From Closterium sp. Naga37s-1 (taxonomy: Eukaryota > Streptophyta > Zygnematophyceae > Desmidiales > Closteriaceae), in assembly GCA_947471745.1 (NCBI GenBank), contig CANJKZ010000981.1:558001-622000 (forward strand): a DNA stretch of 64,000 nucleotides, written 5' to 3'. The position numbers were made by a program, and so were the translations under genes. Under the pieces are notes generated by a model. The model was not told the origin of the DNA. It saw only the letters and a program-made list of their open reading frames with translations, and ran no database searches. Positions 27,596-38,815 of the stretch are shown one piece after another; positions within the stretch are counted from its first letter, which is position 1, and each line of letters opens with the position of its first letter.

Positions 27596-30574
27596 TTAAT
27601 TCTCCTCATCAAATCCATCATCATCATCACTATCAGATGCATCACTATCCTCCCCTAAGTCTTCTACTTCCATCACTTCATCTGCCTCCTTGGCCTTGTT
27701 ATGTTGCTTTCCTACAGGCGGGAGAGGAGCGTTGCTGTGGGGCTTGCGCTTCTTGTAGGCCTTCCAGATTGTTACGATCTCATCCCACTTGGGCTCGTAG
27801 TCCATGAGGCTCATGCACATGAGGTCTCCCAGCCGTGCGTCCTTCAGTGAGCCTCTCTGCCACGACTTAATTATATTCTGCCTGGAGAACCCCCGCTCGC
27901 ACTCCACGGTGCTCAGCAGCAGGACAGCTACCGCCACCCACAAATGAACAAGGTTGGGGTAGTTGTCCCGCCAGTCAGGTGTGTTGAGCATGGCTGTGAG
28001 CCCCGCGTGGAAGCTGCACTCGCCCTTGGTAGAAACTACAAGCACCGAGGTAAACATGCGCAGCTCCTTCTCCGCACGGTGCTTGTTGACTCCTGGCGGG
28101 GTTGGGAAAAGGATTAGGAGAACACAATGAGTAAACAGTCATTGCAGTGTCGCACAGAACACAAACAGAGGAACGAGCCAACGATTTTTAAAGGCACACA
28201 CAAAAAGGCTTACCTGGCACGATCTCTTCCGTCAGGTCGGCCTTGAACAAAGTGACCAGCGACTGTAGCCACTGAAGGCACCTCCGTTTCCTCTCGACTC
28301 GATCCAGCGGGTACTCGTCAGGCAGGAACAGCTTCACCCCGGACATCCCATCCAGGTCGCCAAGCCGATGCTCGAGTTGGTGAACAATCACCTCCGCAAA
28401 CTCTGTGCACAGTTCCATACAGTCATCATGGGTCCCGGGCCCTTTCCACTCCTCCAGCTCGTCCTCATGCAGCATGAATTTGAAGCGTGCTGGACGGCCG
28501 TCTGAGTCAACCCCTTCGACTTTCACCTCCCGGTTTCCTCCTGGCCCATGGCGCGCGATGAAGGGGGACAGCAGCTCGCTCACGCCACCACCGAAGTCGT
28601 CGCCACAATCAACGTAGCGGCTCTCGATGTGGGACGTTGTGCACTTGATCTGCGCATGCACGCTGGCATAGTCAAGCTGGACAGGAAACAAAAAAATGTA
28701 GTAAGTGTATGGTCACGGTTAACATACAGGAACAAAGCATAATGACGACTGCAACAAAACATTAACAGAAACCTATGGCCAAGCTCATCTCCTTGTGCTG
28801 GAACGCCCGGTTCAGGATGTTGAGCTGCTCAAGCACATCAGCAATGAAGAAGAGAAGGAAATGAAACTTGTAACTTGTAACAAGAGCATAGAGGTTCGCG
28901 TCCCACTCCTTAAGCACCACGATGAGTGCCGGAAGCACCGCGACAAGCCTGAGCACTGCGTCGCCCCGCGAAAGCCATCGGACGGAATGAATGCCTTGGA
29001 GCTCAAGAGAGGTGGACGCGAAGACCTCTTGGAGCCCCGTGAACCGTTGATGCCACGGCCCCGAACGGCCGAGATGCTCTGCCACGGTGCGAATCACCGT
29101 GTCAATGACACTGAACTCTGGAACTTTCTCGACCGCTGTTTTAGCCACGAGTGCCTCTCTGTACAAAAGACGAAAACAGCTTTAGTACATCGGGAAAGAC
29201 ACAGATGTAAAAGACGCAACACAAGTGATGGGGAGTACACATACATACATACCCGTGCGCGATACAGTGTGAATACACGAGATGGGGGATGCGCAGTCGG
29301 AGGCGTGTGGTGAGGCCGGACTTGCTGCCCATCATAATGTTGGCACCGTCCGTGCTGATCCCCGCTATGCGCTGAAGGTCGACCCCGACAGCCTGAAGAT
29401 GTGACACCAGAACACTGAGCAGGGAAGTTGCGTCGGCCTTCTCCACGGTGAGTAGCGTCATGAACTCCGTGACAAGCTTGTTGTCACGGATGAAAGTGAT
29501 GAAGAGGATTAGGTGCTTCCCGCTGCACCTATCCGTGCTCTCGTCGATCGAGATGCCGACGAAGGGCGACGCCAAGACGTGTTCCAGCTGAGTTGTCTGG
29601 AGCCATGTCGCAGTCGCTTGCGTCAGCTCACCGAAACCGTATCTGCATGCACATAGAGACAGTAGTGAGAATATTATCTTCGGAACTAAACATTGACACG
29701 TCAAAGTGCATTAAATAAATTGTGGCAGTTGCACTCACGTGGTGTAGTAGGTGCCGTACCCCTTCTTCGGGAAGCCAGGCACGCCCTTCTCCGCCAGGTA
29801 ACGCACCAGCTTCACCCACATCCCCATCGGCGCATCGGACCTGCTGATGAACAGCAGGGAGTCGAGAAGGGCGACGACGCGCGACTGCTCTCCGTCCATG
29901 GTGGCGCGGTGGTGGTCGATCTGCGGCTGCCTCTCTCCGCACTCCTGCACAGCTGTTTGTCTCGCCATCGCCAGCTTGTGCTTCGCCGTGCCCGCGTGCT
30001 TACGAAACGACTGGGTCTGCAAGTCCGTGGCGCCTTTCCCACGTCTCCCGCACTTACCTCCGTCGCCAGCATAAGCTGCACAAACAATACACTTGAAGGC
30101 AGGCAAGCCGTATGTGGTTTTGGTGATTTGCAGCCAGGGAGACCGTGCTTGCCACTGACTCTTGAACTTGTCAATGGCATCATCGTACAGCCCTTCAATG
30201 AGCTCGGTCAGGTTTATGGTGAGGCGAGGACGCGGACGCTCGGACGAGCCGGGAGAATTGTTGACGTTGGCAGTCGAGGAAGAAGGCTTGGCGAAGCTCA
30301 AGGTCGCCTGCTTGAGCCGGACGGTTCGCTCCATGGTCTGAGTGGGATGGTGCGATGCCGAAATGACAGGTGGTTCCGCAGGTATCTCTGCCACAGGGTC
30401 GGGATTTGAGAGCACGGGAGCTGGAGGTTCCTTCGAGGTGAGGATAGAATCGGGCTCGGCGCGTGCTGCCTTCTCGAGAGCTAGGTGACTGAGCAAAAAA
30501 TCTAGGCCTGTTAACGCAGGACGAGAATCAGGGTCGTCATCATCTGCGGTTGCGGGATTGCCGGGCAGAGCCAT
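27596..30574 (-). CDS. hAT transposase, five exons
   Basis: Exons read on the minus strand: 30574-29739, 29642-29253, 29158-28773, 28676-28214 and 28092-27596, with GT donors and AG acceptors at every junction. Exon 1 (ATG at 30574) holds a TTF/BED-like zinc finger (FKCIVC, then FRKHAGTAKHKLA). Exon 2 carries the first catalytic region (FVGISIDESTD) and GISTDGANIM, then HLVYSHCIAHG. Exon 3 has SVRWLSRGDAVLRL. Exon 5 has the hAT C-terminal dimerisation motif (YPNLVHLWVAVAVLLLSTVE, then CERGFSRQN) and an acidic tail. The product resembles ZNF862/TTF-type hAT transposases, which cut and rejoin DNA at the terminal repeats. Junctions 1/2, 2/3 and 4/5 keep frame. Exon 3 to 4 does not (ATA G joined to CTTGAC gives TGA), so either the true splice site differs or the copy is broken there. 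Confidence 0.85.
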
Positions 30575-31378
30575 GGCGCGTGTCTGAGAGAGCCTGCCGA
30601 GCAGGAACGAGAGGTTCTGAGGCTACTGAACTGGGTAGTGTATGGGCCCAGAGAGATGAAGCTGAGGTGAGGAATGGGAATGAAACCCTAGGTTGTAGAG
30701 GATGGCCCTATAGCTGAATGTGGGCCATCCATGCCTCTGGTGGGTGGTTGCCTAGCATGCACGGCAATGACGAGGCGCGTCTGCCGTGCACTGCTGTGAG
30801 GATTACATCGTGTTGGTACACGATGCTGCCAAAGGGACCAATCAACGGGTCTTGTTGGCAACGTATGCTTGCCAACACCTTTACGTGGGTGGCAACTGCT
30901 GCAGCATCTTGGACCCTGGTGGTGGTGGTGGAGTCCGCTAGCAGTCAAAAGCTGCCAACGGACCAATCAGTGCTCTAACAGAGTGTGAGCTGGAGCTTAC
31001 ACCGTGGGAAACTTCGCGTCGCAGAGCGGGGGAAAACTGGCAGCTGTACGAGGGAAACATCGCGCCGCAGGGCGGCGTCGCCCACAGAACTTCACAGTTG
31101 GCACAGATTTCGCGTGATTGACGGTACAGGTACAATGTACCACCGCTAATCCTGGGTGTCGGCGCACAGGTACATTCAATCAGAGTCGGTACTCGTTTGT
31201 ACTCTGAATTCCTCAGAGTACACTCCCGGAAAACTCTGAAATATCAGAGTCAGCATATAAAGAAAATCTGATTTTTACAGAGTTGAGGCCATAAAAACTC
31301 TGAATTTCACAGAGTACACCCAAAAAATTATCTGAAATCTCAGACTTTTCCAAGCAAATCAGACAAATTTCTCTGACT

Positions 31379-31390
31379 TCTGAGGGCCTG
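31379..31390. repeat. hAT right terminal inverted repeat
   Basis: TCTGAGGGCCTG, the reverse complement of the left terminus. Followed by TTCCTGAC (31391-31398). Confidence 0.95.
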
Positions 31391-32749
31391 TTCCTGACCC
31401 ACAGCTCCATCTGAGGCACACACCTCACTAGCCCCACTAACATGTCTTACAGGCATCGCACAGTACAGCAAACCAATTCATTCTTACAGTATGCATTCTC
31501 TCACAAGAGGCTGGTTCATACCCTTACCAACTCTGCTGCTGCTGCTGCTGCACCTGCTGCTGCAGCTGCTGCGTCTGCTTCTCTCGTCAAAGCTGCCCGC
31601 GCCTCCACGGTTTGGCCCATGAGCTGTGCGATCCCTCCCACCATCCCTTGAGACGTCTCAAAGGCCATGCTATGTCTCGTTCAGTGGCAACTTGTCAGGC
31701 GAGCCTTTTCACAGCATCGCTGCTCCCCCACCTCGTCCACGGCAGCACACACCTTCACAAATAGACGTATGAACCAGGCCATGCCTCTCATCTTGCCGGG
31801 GGAGCTGGGCTGCCCTCCCACTCCAACCACGCTCCCTTCTGGTGCAATACTGAAATTCACACCAGCCCATTCCACTTCACAAGTACAGCTCATCAGACCG
31901 TCCGCATGTTTTGCAGGCACAGCAGACTGCTGCTTCGCCCACACACCTCCTGCTCTCAGCAACACCTCCTGCATGGCCTTAACCAGCACACGCCGGCTTA
32001 TTTCTCCCCATGAGCCATGCCACACCTCGCACCGTGAACAGCTTACTCTCTCCAACAGCAGTTCCTTCCACTTCACACGTGAAGCTCAGCAGCTCCATAT
32101 TCCCTGCCGGCGCAGCACTCCATGCTCCACGACTTCAGAAACGCCTCCTCCTCCTCCCATACTGCCGCTGCTGCCTGCTCTCCTCCTTCCCCACGCCCAT
32201 GGGCACCACCAGCACATCCTGCTACGATTTCCCCCATAAGCTACGCCACGCCCCTCATCATGGTGCCGGGAGAGCTGCTGCTCCAGTGGCGGTCAACTAA
32301 TGAGAGCGCGACAGCTGGCAGCTGGCGCAGCTGACACTGCGAGCAGGAAGCATGGGAGTTAGTGGAAGAGAGGAGTACAGGGAGCGAGAGCAGGCATGGC
32401 CACAACAGCCCAAGTGTCACTCTTAATCTAAGGTATTCCTTGAGTTTGAAGATTTCATAAGCAGCTTTATTCCTGTCTACACTAAAGCCCTCTTGCCAGT
32501 CAGAACTAATCACACTATAAGCCCAAACAAGTTCAGGCCACGCACCAGCTGAACTGTTAGAACCCAGGCCATTAACTGCCTACGGTGTCGCTGCTATACC
32601 CTCGTAACACAAAGTCAATACAGGATCCAAACGGCCAGAACCCTGTCAGAACCTTAACTGCCTACCGTGACCCTGAAACACGAAGCCTTTGCAAGATCCA
32701 ATCTGAAGTGTCCCCAAACACCCCTTCCTCCACCTTCCAGCCAACCCCA
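31391..32749. other. Unassigned region with CTG run and a weak threefold repeat
   Basis: A CTG/CAG trinucleotide run lies at 31535-31572. Three diverged segments about 225 bp apart share CATGCC or CACGCC followed by CTCATC and GCCGGG-GAGCT (near 31787, 32010 and 32250). On the minus strand 32076-31681 gives a 131-codon frame (MKWKELLLERVSCSRCEVWH) with no family I recognise. The repeats suggest a degenerate mobile or duplicated fragment; a gene cannot be excluded. Confidence 0.4.
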
Positions 32750-34798
32750 TTAAGGAAAATAGCCCCCCGCGACGCCAGCTCTCCGCATCTTCTTCCTCTC
32801 AACCAAACCTTCCAAGGTCCTATCCACCATATCGTCAAACGTACCCTCCTCTCCCACCCCCCCCTCTCTCGTATGATCCCTTACAAGCAGCCTCGGGATG
32901 TGTTTATAAAGCTCTTCCCTCATCTCCCTCTTCCTCTCCTCCGATATCCCCACCAGCACCTCTCCAATCCGAACCTTCCGACCAATCACATCATCCGAAT
33001 CCACCATCACTGACACGTTCCTCCGAGCCTCAGGTCCGGGAGCGAAGAACCAAGGGTACTGTAGATCAAACGTGCCCTCAGTAAACACCACAGGGATGCA
33101 CCCCGATATGATCGAGTCAAAGAATGACCTTCTAGTGAGGCTGTCCCCCAGAGGCTGCAGGCAAAACTCAGACTGGAGCATCACACCAGCCACTCTCCTA
33201 GGATCCATGCATCCTCTCAAAGGAAAATCTGGCTCACTCTCATTCTCCTCCTCCTTCCCCTCCTCCTTTCGTTTCTGCGCCTGCCTGCCTATCTCCACCG
33301 CTGCTGCAGTCGCGGCCTCCGCATCAGCAACAGTACACTCTAAAAAGATGCACCTCTTAGGATCGTTTTCACAGTCGTTCAGCAAGACGCCTCTTAGCGA
33401 GCCCTCCCAGGTCGCATGCGCTCGCTTCCCGCCCACAAACGAGTACAGGTACGGCCGAGGCTGCTCCCGAACATGCCGAACCCACCCCTCCAGGTCGGCC
33501 GAGCCTACAGGATGGAAACACGTCGTGTAAGGAACAGAAAAGACCTCCCGTTCAAGCCACTCCGTAGGAGCCTCCACTGTAAGGAGTGTGACATTATTAA
33601 AGGTGGGTCGCCACCACAGATCAGACCCCCACCCGTCATGCTTATCCGGTACGCGAATAAAGTCCCAGATCGGACGGCCGAGAACGAGCACGTGGTCGCC
33701 ACGATTCACGAGCCTCTTAAAATCCGCATTGTCCAGTAAAAACCTCTCAAGGTCTGCCACGGGTTCGTCTCGCTTTACAAAGAGCCCGTGCTCCACGAGC
33801 GACCAAATCATCCAACCCAGGTACGCCGGGATGAACAGGAGATCTGCCAAGTCTGGGTCGGAGGTTCGGCAGGGGTGCTGCAGGAGACGCGAGTGGAAAA
33901 TGAGAGCCATATTGAAGTTCTCAGTGGCATACCACTGGTTTCTCCAACCCTCGCCACTCTCCGCCTCTACACTGCTGCCGTAGTTGCCGTTGCCTTGGCT
34001 GCTAATGTTGCTGTTACTGCTGCTGACTGAAAGCAACCGTCCAGAACCATCAGGTTTTACCTTGCTGCTGCTGCTGCTGCTGCTAGCGGCACGGCTGCTG
34101 GGCTCCTTCCCTTCAAACGCCTCATCGCAGGGCGGCAGTCTGGTGCCCAGCCCGCCGTGCCGGCTGGTGCCGCAGAAGCCCTTGATGTTGGTGTCCAGGC
34201 AGTCGTCCAGCAGCACACGGTTCAATTGAGAGGGTAAATTGTATACATACACCTTCCGACCCTCGCATGCTGAAGATTCTAGACCCCCGCCTTTGCGAGT
34301 GATACTCCCGCGGGTTTTCCGTGCGTCATCCTTGATTCTCGGCCCACGGGTCTCCGTCCTCATGCCTCGCGTGCTTTTCTTGCTGCTACGCAGGTTCCCC
34401 AAATCGCCGTTTACTCGCATCTTCGCAAGAACCTCCTGCTCACGCTTCTGCCGCTGCTCCTGCGTCTCCCATCCCAGCTGCGACCGTTGATCCTGCCTTT
34501 TCTGTTGATGCTCATCCTGCTGATTGAGCTCGTCCTGGTGACTCGGCTGGTCCTGATAATTTTGTGGCCATGTCTCCTCTGGGTCCTGGTCGCTTAATCT
34601 TGCTCCCAACTCTTCAACCCGAACGAGTGGATGTGAAACCTCCGTGTGTCTGTGCAGCTCCTTCGCATCAAAAGACGGAGTTGTTACAGGTGACCTAAGC
34701 GAAGGCCCGAGAGCTACGAAGTAGAGGACCAGCAGAGCTACCCCGATTGTGGAACATGTGGCCGAGGAGAAAGGGAAGCACAGCGTCGAGACGCGATC
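32750..34798 (-). CDS. GT47 exostosin-family glycosyltransferase
   Basis: A minus-strand frame open from 34798 to the TAA at 32750 (682 codons). Near the N-terminus a hydrophobic stretch (IGVALLVLYFVAL) fits the signal anchor of a type II Golgi membrane protein. A Gln/Arg-rich stem follows, then the exostosin domain beginning RKVYVYNLPSQLNRVLL (about residue 180), a Ser-rich insert, and the conserved donor-site region FCLQPLGDSLTRRSFFDS with IISGCIPVVF (about 540-565). Plant GT47 enzymes of this type add sugars to xyloglucan, pectin or related wall polymers; the exact substrate cannot be read here. No in-frame ATG precedes the membrane segment, and a TGA lies at 34799-34801. The start is therefore probably in an upstream exon, with a weak candidate acceptor AG at 34798-34799. 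It is the only clear non-mobile gene in the window. Confidence 0.85.
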   Translation of the reverse strand, partial: DRVSTLCFPFSSATCSTIGVALLVLYFVALGPSLRSPVTTPSFDAKELHRHTEVSHPLVRVEELGARLSDQDPEETWPQNYQDQPSHQDELNQQDEHQQKRQDQRSQLGWETQEQRQKREQEVLAKMRVNGDLGNLRSSKKSTRGMRTETRGPRIKDDARKTRGSITRKGGGLESSACEGRKVYVYNLPSQLNRVLLDDCLDTNIKGFCGTSRHGGLGTRLPPCDEAFEGKEPSSRAASSSSSSSKVKPDGSGRLLSVSSSNSNISSQGNGNYGSSVEAESGEGWRNQWYATENFNMALIFHSRLLQHPCRTSDPDLADLLFIPAYLGWMIWSLVEHGLFVKRDEPVADLERFLLDNADFKRLVNRGDHVLVLGRPIWDFIRVPDKHDGWGSDLWWRPTFNNVTLLTVEAPTEWLEREVFSVPYTTCFHPVGSADLEGWVRHVREQPRPYLYSFVGGKRAHATWEGSLRGVLLNDCENDPKRCIFLECTVADAEAATAAAVEIGRQAQKRKEEGKEEENESEPDFPLRGCMDPRRVAGVMLQSEFCLQPLGDSLTRRSFFDSIISGCIPVVFTEGTFDLQYPWFFAPGPEARRNVSVMVDSDDVIGRKVRIGEVLVGISEERKREMREELYKHIPRLLVRDHTREGGVGEEGTFDDMVDRTLEGLVERKKMRRAGVAGGYFP

Positions 34799-34801
34799 TC
34801 A

Positions 34802-36900
34802 ATGGTGCCCCATCACTGACAGCTTCCCCGTTGCGTCCAGCACCTGTAAATCGCGAAAAAATGGAATATATGATAGTGCCGTACAGCGTAGACCGCCGTA
34901 CGGCAGGAGCTATCCAAGGCAAGGCAATGAACCCACTTCAGCCTCGCATTCTCATTATATTTCCGATGGGGAGAACGTCTGATTTGATTAGTGACTTTCG
35001 TTTCGACTGATCACTCCTCAGCAAGCAGGCGAATGCTGCGCAGCGACGGTGCCGGCAGCGCAATGGGCGGAGGGGTAACAGTCGTGGCTGGAATTACCAC
35101 GGCGCGGGCTTTGCCTTCATGATTTTTTTTCGTCGCGCTCAAATTTTTCCACAACCCAAAACTCTGACACCCCACCTTCTGTCCCGCGCGGTACGCGCTC
35201 CCGACATTTCGCATTATTTAAACACATTTAGGGTTTGTTTTGGAGGCGACCCAATTTGTCGGTGGGCAGTTCGCTGGTTGACATCGAACTTCTCTGCCAC
35301 GCAGTGCCATCCGATTGGGCATTTCGCTCCTGACAGTGTGGAAAGTCACATCGCAAGCTGCGATTTCATTTCTGTGATCCGATGGAGCCATGGCCATGGC
35401 GGAGAGCTTTAAAACCCGCAGCCTGAATTACAAACCGCTTGGGAGGTGTTAACACCTCGGGAGCCGAACCTCAGGTTTGCTTTCTTCCCGACCATGGGAG
35501 GGCCAACACTTACCAGACCCAAACCTCTCTGGTTACCATGTGTCACTCGCACAACGTACTGAGGTCGTAGGCAGCACAGATTTGGATCGCTCGGGTCTGG
35601 GCAACCCAACCTGGGGGACTTTTGCCCCGAGTGTGCACACCTTTCTGAAAGTTGTAATTCAGGTCAACAAACTTTGCATAGTTCCTAGCGGACTGGTAGT
35701 GACGCCCATAGCTTAGAAGCTACACACCTCACATGTCTCCACCTGTGATCGCTTTTCCGCGAAATTTGCTTCCACCATTCTTCGCATCCTCTATTCCTCC
35801 CGGAGTTACGACCCGTCGCCCTAGCTTTCCGATAGCCTGAGTCGAACTTTTGGGTCGCGTCGCGGGCCACGCTCACCCCGTAGCTTAGGGTCACCGCCCT
35901 CTGCGACGAAATCGCTTCTGGTCGTAGCTGCGCCGCCCTCTCAGCCCATCCCATCGCGTTTTGCGTCGCTGAGTTCTGTTCAATTTACAAAGCGGCATCG
36001 CGGTCAAACTGCATCGTCCGCACTCACTCCCCTTCCGTCGCAAACGCTTAGTCCCTCCCGTCGCCCACGCGGAGTCCCCTAGAACAAGCGCGCTCACTCC
36101 CTTCCGTCGCCCACGCTCACTCCCCTTCCATCGTATACGCGCACACCCCTCCGTCGCCAACGCTCACTCCCTCCCGTCGCCCACGCTCACTCCCTCCCTT
36201 CGCCCACTCTCACTCCCTCCCGTCGCGCACGCTCCCTCCCTTCCCGTCGCCCACGCTTCCCGTCGCCCACGCTCCCTCCCTTCCCGTCGCCCATCCCAAA
36301 AATGGGGCCCCTCAAAAAGTAGGGTTTCGTGGGGTATGTCTGAAGTAACATCTTCAACCGAGTGGGGAAAGATACTTTCGACGCGTCGCGTCGAATCGAA
36401 AACAGGGATTGCTGCTTCGGGACTCTCGAAACTGCCTGGGCAGAGAGGGTGGCAGCTTCGGAAAGCACCCGATTCGTCGAAGAGCTCATTTGGCAGGTTC
36501 GAACTCATCTTTGAGCCTCGGGACAACCAGGTCGAGGCCCGGAACTGGGCACCCGTGTCCCATTGGCTCTGGGCCTCGAACTAAACTGCTGTGCTGGCGA
36601 ACTGGGAAACGTAATAATTGTCCATTATCTGTACAGACTATGATTGTAAAACATATACATGTAAAAGCTATAGTTGTGCTCTAAAGCTTAAAAAATCGGC
36701 ATAATGTAATAGATACCTATATACGGGTAGCAAATACATTGTTGCACTATGATACTTGTAACGAATAGCAAAAGGGGAAAAATATCGTTCACTCCTGACG
36801 AAAGTAAATGAAGCGATTACTAAGGAGTACGAAAACGATAAGACAAAACGACGCGAAGAGTCACAATTTTTCCAGTCCCTATGGCAAGTAATAAGGATGT
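34802..36900. other. Unassigned intergenic sequence with C-rich minisatellite
   Basis: It should contain the 5' exon and promoter of the GT47 gene, but I cannot place them. Two stretches look unremarkable (34810-35980 and 36330-36900). The segment 36020-36300 holds tandem CGTCGCCCACGCTCACTCCC units. Only short frames without recognisable domains occur. Confidence 0.6.
36020..36300. repeat. C-rich minisatellite, CGTCGCCCACGCTCACTCCC units
   Basis: Imperfect tandem units of about 20-24 bp. Closely similar units recur at 48255-48480 on the other side of the satellite array, in the same orientation. Confidence 0.8.
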
Positions 36901-36939
36901 ACTGATTGAGTGAACAAATGAATAACCCTAAAAAACAGA

Positions 36940-37743
36940 ATGACACGCTGAAACGGTGACATGTTGCTTGTAATGTCTATCCTTACACAGTTTAATGCCA
37001 TTAAACGAACAAACAAGTTACACGTGCTGCGTAGTTGTGTTAATAAGCCCAAACAATTTCCTTTGGCTAGGGAATAGGATGTACTGCCTGAATGTGAGGA
37101 GAATTAGTGATAAACAAAACATCTAGATGATTAAACGGTAACATGTTGCGTACATGCCTATCAGTGCAGAGTTTCATGCCATCAAACGCACAAACAAGCG
37201 ACACGTGCGACGTAGTTTTGCGAATGAACTCATATCAATACCTCTGACTAAGGAATAGGATGTTCTACCTGACTCTGAGGAGAAATATGGCTACAAAATA
37301 CATCCAGACAATCAAACGATGACATGTTGCGTACATGCCTATCCTTGCACGATTTCATGCCATCAAACGCACAAACAAGCGTCACGTGCAGCGTAGGGTT
37401 GAGCGAATGAGCTACAATCAGTTCTACCGGCTAGGGAATAGGACGTACTACCTGAATGTGAGGAGAAAGTGGGCTAAAAAAAACATTCAGACAATTAAAC
37501 GGTGACATATTGCGTACATGCCTATCCTTGTATGGTTTCATGCCATCAAACGCACAAACAAGCGTCACGTGCAGCGTAGTTGTGCGAATGAGCTAGAATC
37601 AATTCCTATGGCTAGCGAATACGATATGTTACCTGAATGCGAGGAAAGATGGGGCTACAACAACCATCCAGATGATCAAATGGTGTCATGTTGCGTATAT
37701 GCCTATCCTTGCATGGCTTCGTGCCATCGAACGCACAAACAAG
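36940..37743. repeat. ~181-bp satellite array, left part
   Basis: The marker GACATGTTGC recurs at about 36958, 37140, 37321, 37504 and 37685, a spacing of 181-183 bp. Each unit also has TATGGCTAGGGAATAGG, ATGTGAGGAGAAAT, AGGGCTAAAAAAAACAT and CACAAACAAGCGTCACGTG. The array is cut by Copia-B2 at the ACAAG in the last motif and resumes at 45071. Confidence 0.93.
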
Positions 37744-37877
37744 TGTCAGAACATTATATAGCTTATGCTGTTGTGTAGGCTATAGTGGGGTATCCCATAG
37801 GGGGTACAACCCAATTAGGGTTTCCTATATGTACTCACTTCATTCATAGTTCATTCATTCGCGTTCTCCTTCCCACA
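37744..37877 (+). repeat. Copia-B2 5' LTR (134 bp)
   Basis: Starts TGTCAGAACATTATATAGC, with a TATA-like ATTATATA near 37753, and ends CTTCCCACA. Identical to 44937-45070. Confidence 0.95.
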
Positions 37878-37892
37878 TGGAATCAGAGCAGG
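37878..37892 (+). promoter_or_regulatory. Copia-B2 primer-binding site
   Basis: TGGAATCAGAGCAGG immediately after the 5' LTR matches the initiator tRNA-Met 3' end complement except for A in place of T at position 4. Confidence 0.8.
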
Positions 37893-37969
37893 TCCCCTCC
37901 TAGGGACTGTTTCTAGGGCCCACCGAAGCGCGCCCCGAGGCGCGCTTTCCTTTTTTTTTAGCGACCCTC

Positions 37970-38740
37970 CGTGTCGCCCCTAGCGGCCCGTTGCGCCGCC
38001 CTTACCTACGCGAGCCCGCCGCCCTTACGTCGCGGCCCAGCCGCCCTCACGTCGCGGCCCCGCCGCCCTCACCTACGCGGCCCCGCCGCCCTTAAGTCGC
38101 GGCCCCGCCGCCCTCACGTCGCGGCCCCGCCGCCCTCACCTACGCGGCCCCGCCGCCCATAAGTCGCGGCCCCGCCGCCCTCACGTCGCGGCCCCGCCGC
38201 CCTCACGTCGCGGCCCCACCGCCCTTGCCTACGCGGCCCCGCCGCCCTCACCTACGCGGCCCCGCCGCCCTCACGTCGCGGCCCCGCCGCCCTCACGTCG
38301 CGGCCTCGCCGCCCTTGCCTACGCGGCCCTGCCGCCCTCACCTTCGCGGCCCCGCCGCCCTCACGTCGCGGCCCCGCCGCCCTCACTTTGCGGCCCCGCC
38401 GCCCTCACCTACGCGGCCCCGCCGCCCCACTTCGCGGCCCCGCCGCCTACGGTACCGGCCCCGCCGCCTATCCTCACCGGCCCCGCCGCCTACGACCGCC
38501 GAGCCGCCCTGCCGCCGAGCCGCCCAGCAGCCGAGCCGCCCGGGAGCCGAGCCGCCCTGCCGCCGAGCCGCCCTGCCGCCGAGCCGCCCGGGAGCCGAGC
38601 CGCCGAGCCGCCCTGCCGCCGAGCCGCCCTGCCGCCGAGCCGCCCTGCCGCCGAGCCGCCCGGGAGCCGAGCCGCCCAGCAGCCGAGCCGCCGAGCCGCC
38701 CAGCCGCCGGGCCGCCCTACTGCCGAGCCGCCCGACCTGC
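37970..38740 (+). repeat. Copia-B2 leader minisatellite
   Basis: CGCGGCCCCGCCGCCCTCAC units (37970-38470) followed by GAGCCGCCCTGCCGCC units (38490-38740). Long Pro/Arg/Ala-rich frames here are compositional. It occupies the transcript leader upstream of the gag ATG at 38816. Confidence 0.85.
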
Positions 38741-38815
38741 CCTGCCTGGTGAGCACAGCACCACTGTTACTGCGTGCCCTTCCCCTACTGCTTGCACTAC
38801 TACACTGTCGTCGTC

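Larger units (their letters stand above)
27275..31390 (-). mobile_element. Complete hAT DNA transposon
   Basis: A 4,116-bp element with a perfect 12-bp terminal inverted repeat CAGGCCCTCAGA at 27275-27286 and its complement at 31379-31390, and a perfect 8-bp target duplication TTCCTGAC (27267-27274 and 31391-31398). The 8-bp duplication is the hAT hallmark. Both subterminal regions (27290-27420 and 31230-31378) are dense in TCAGA/TCTGA motifs, typical hAT transposase binding clusters. The minus strand encodes a five-exon transposase. Confidence 0.96.
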
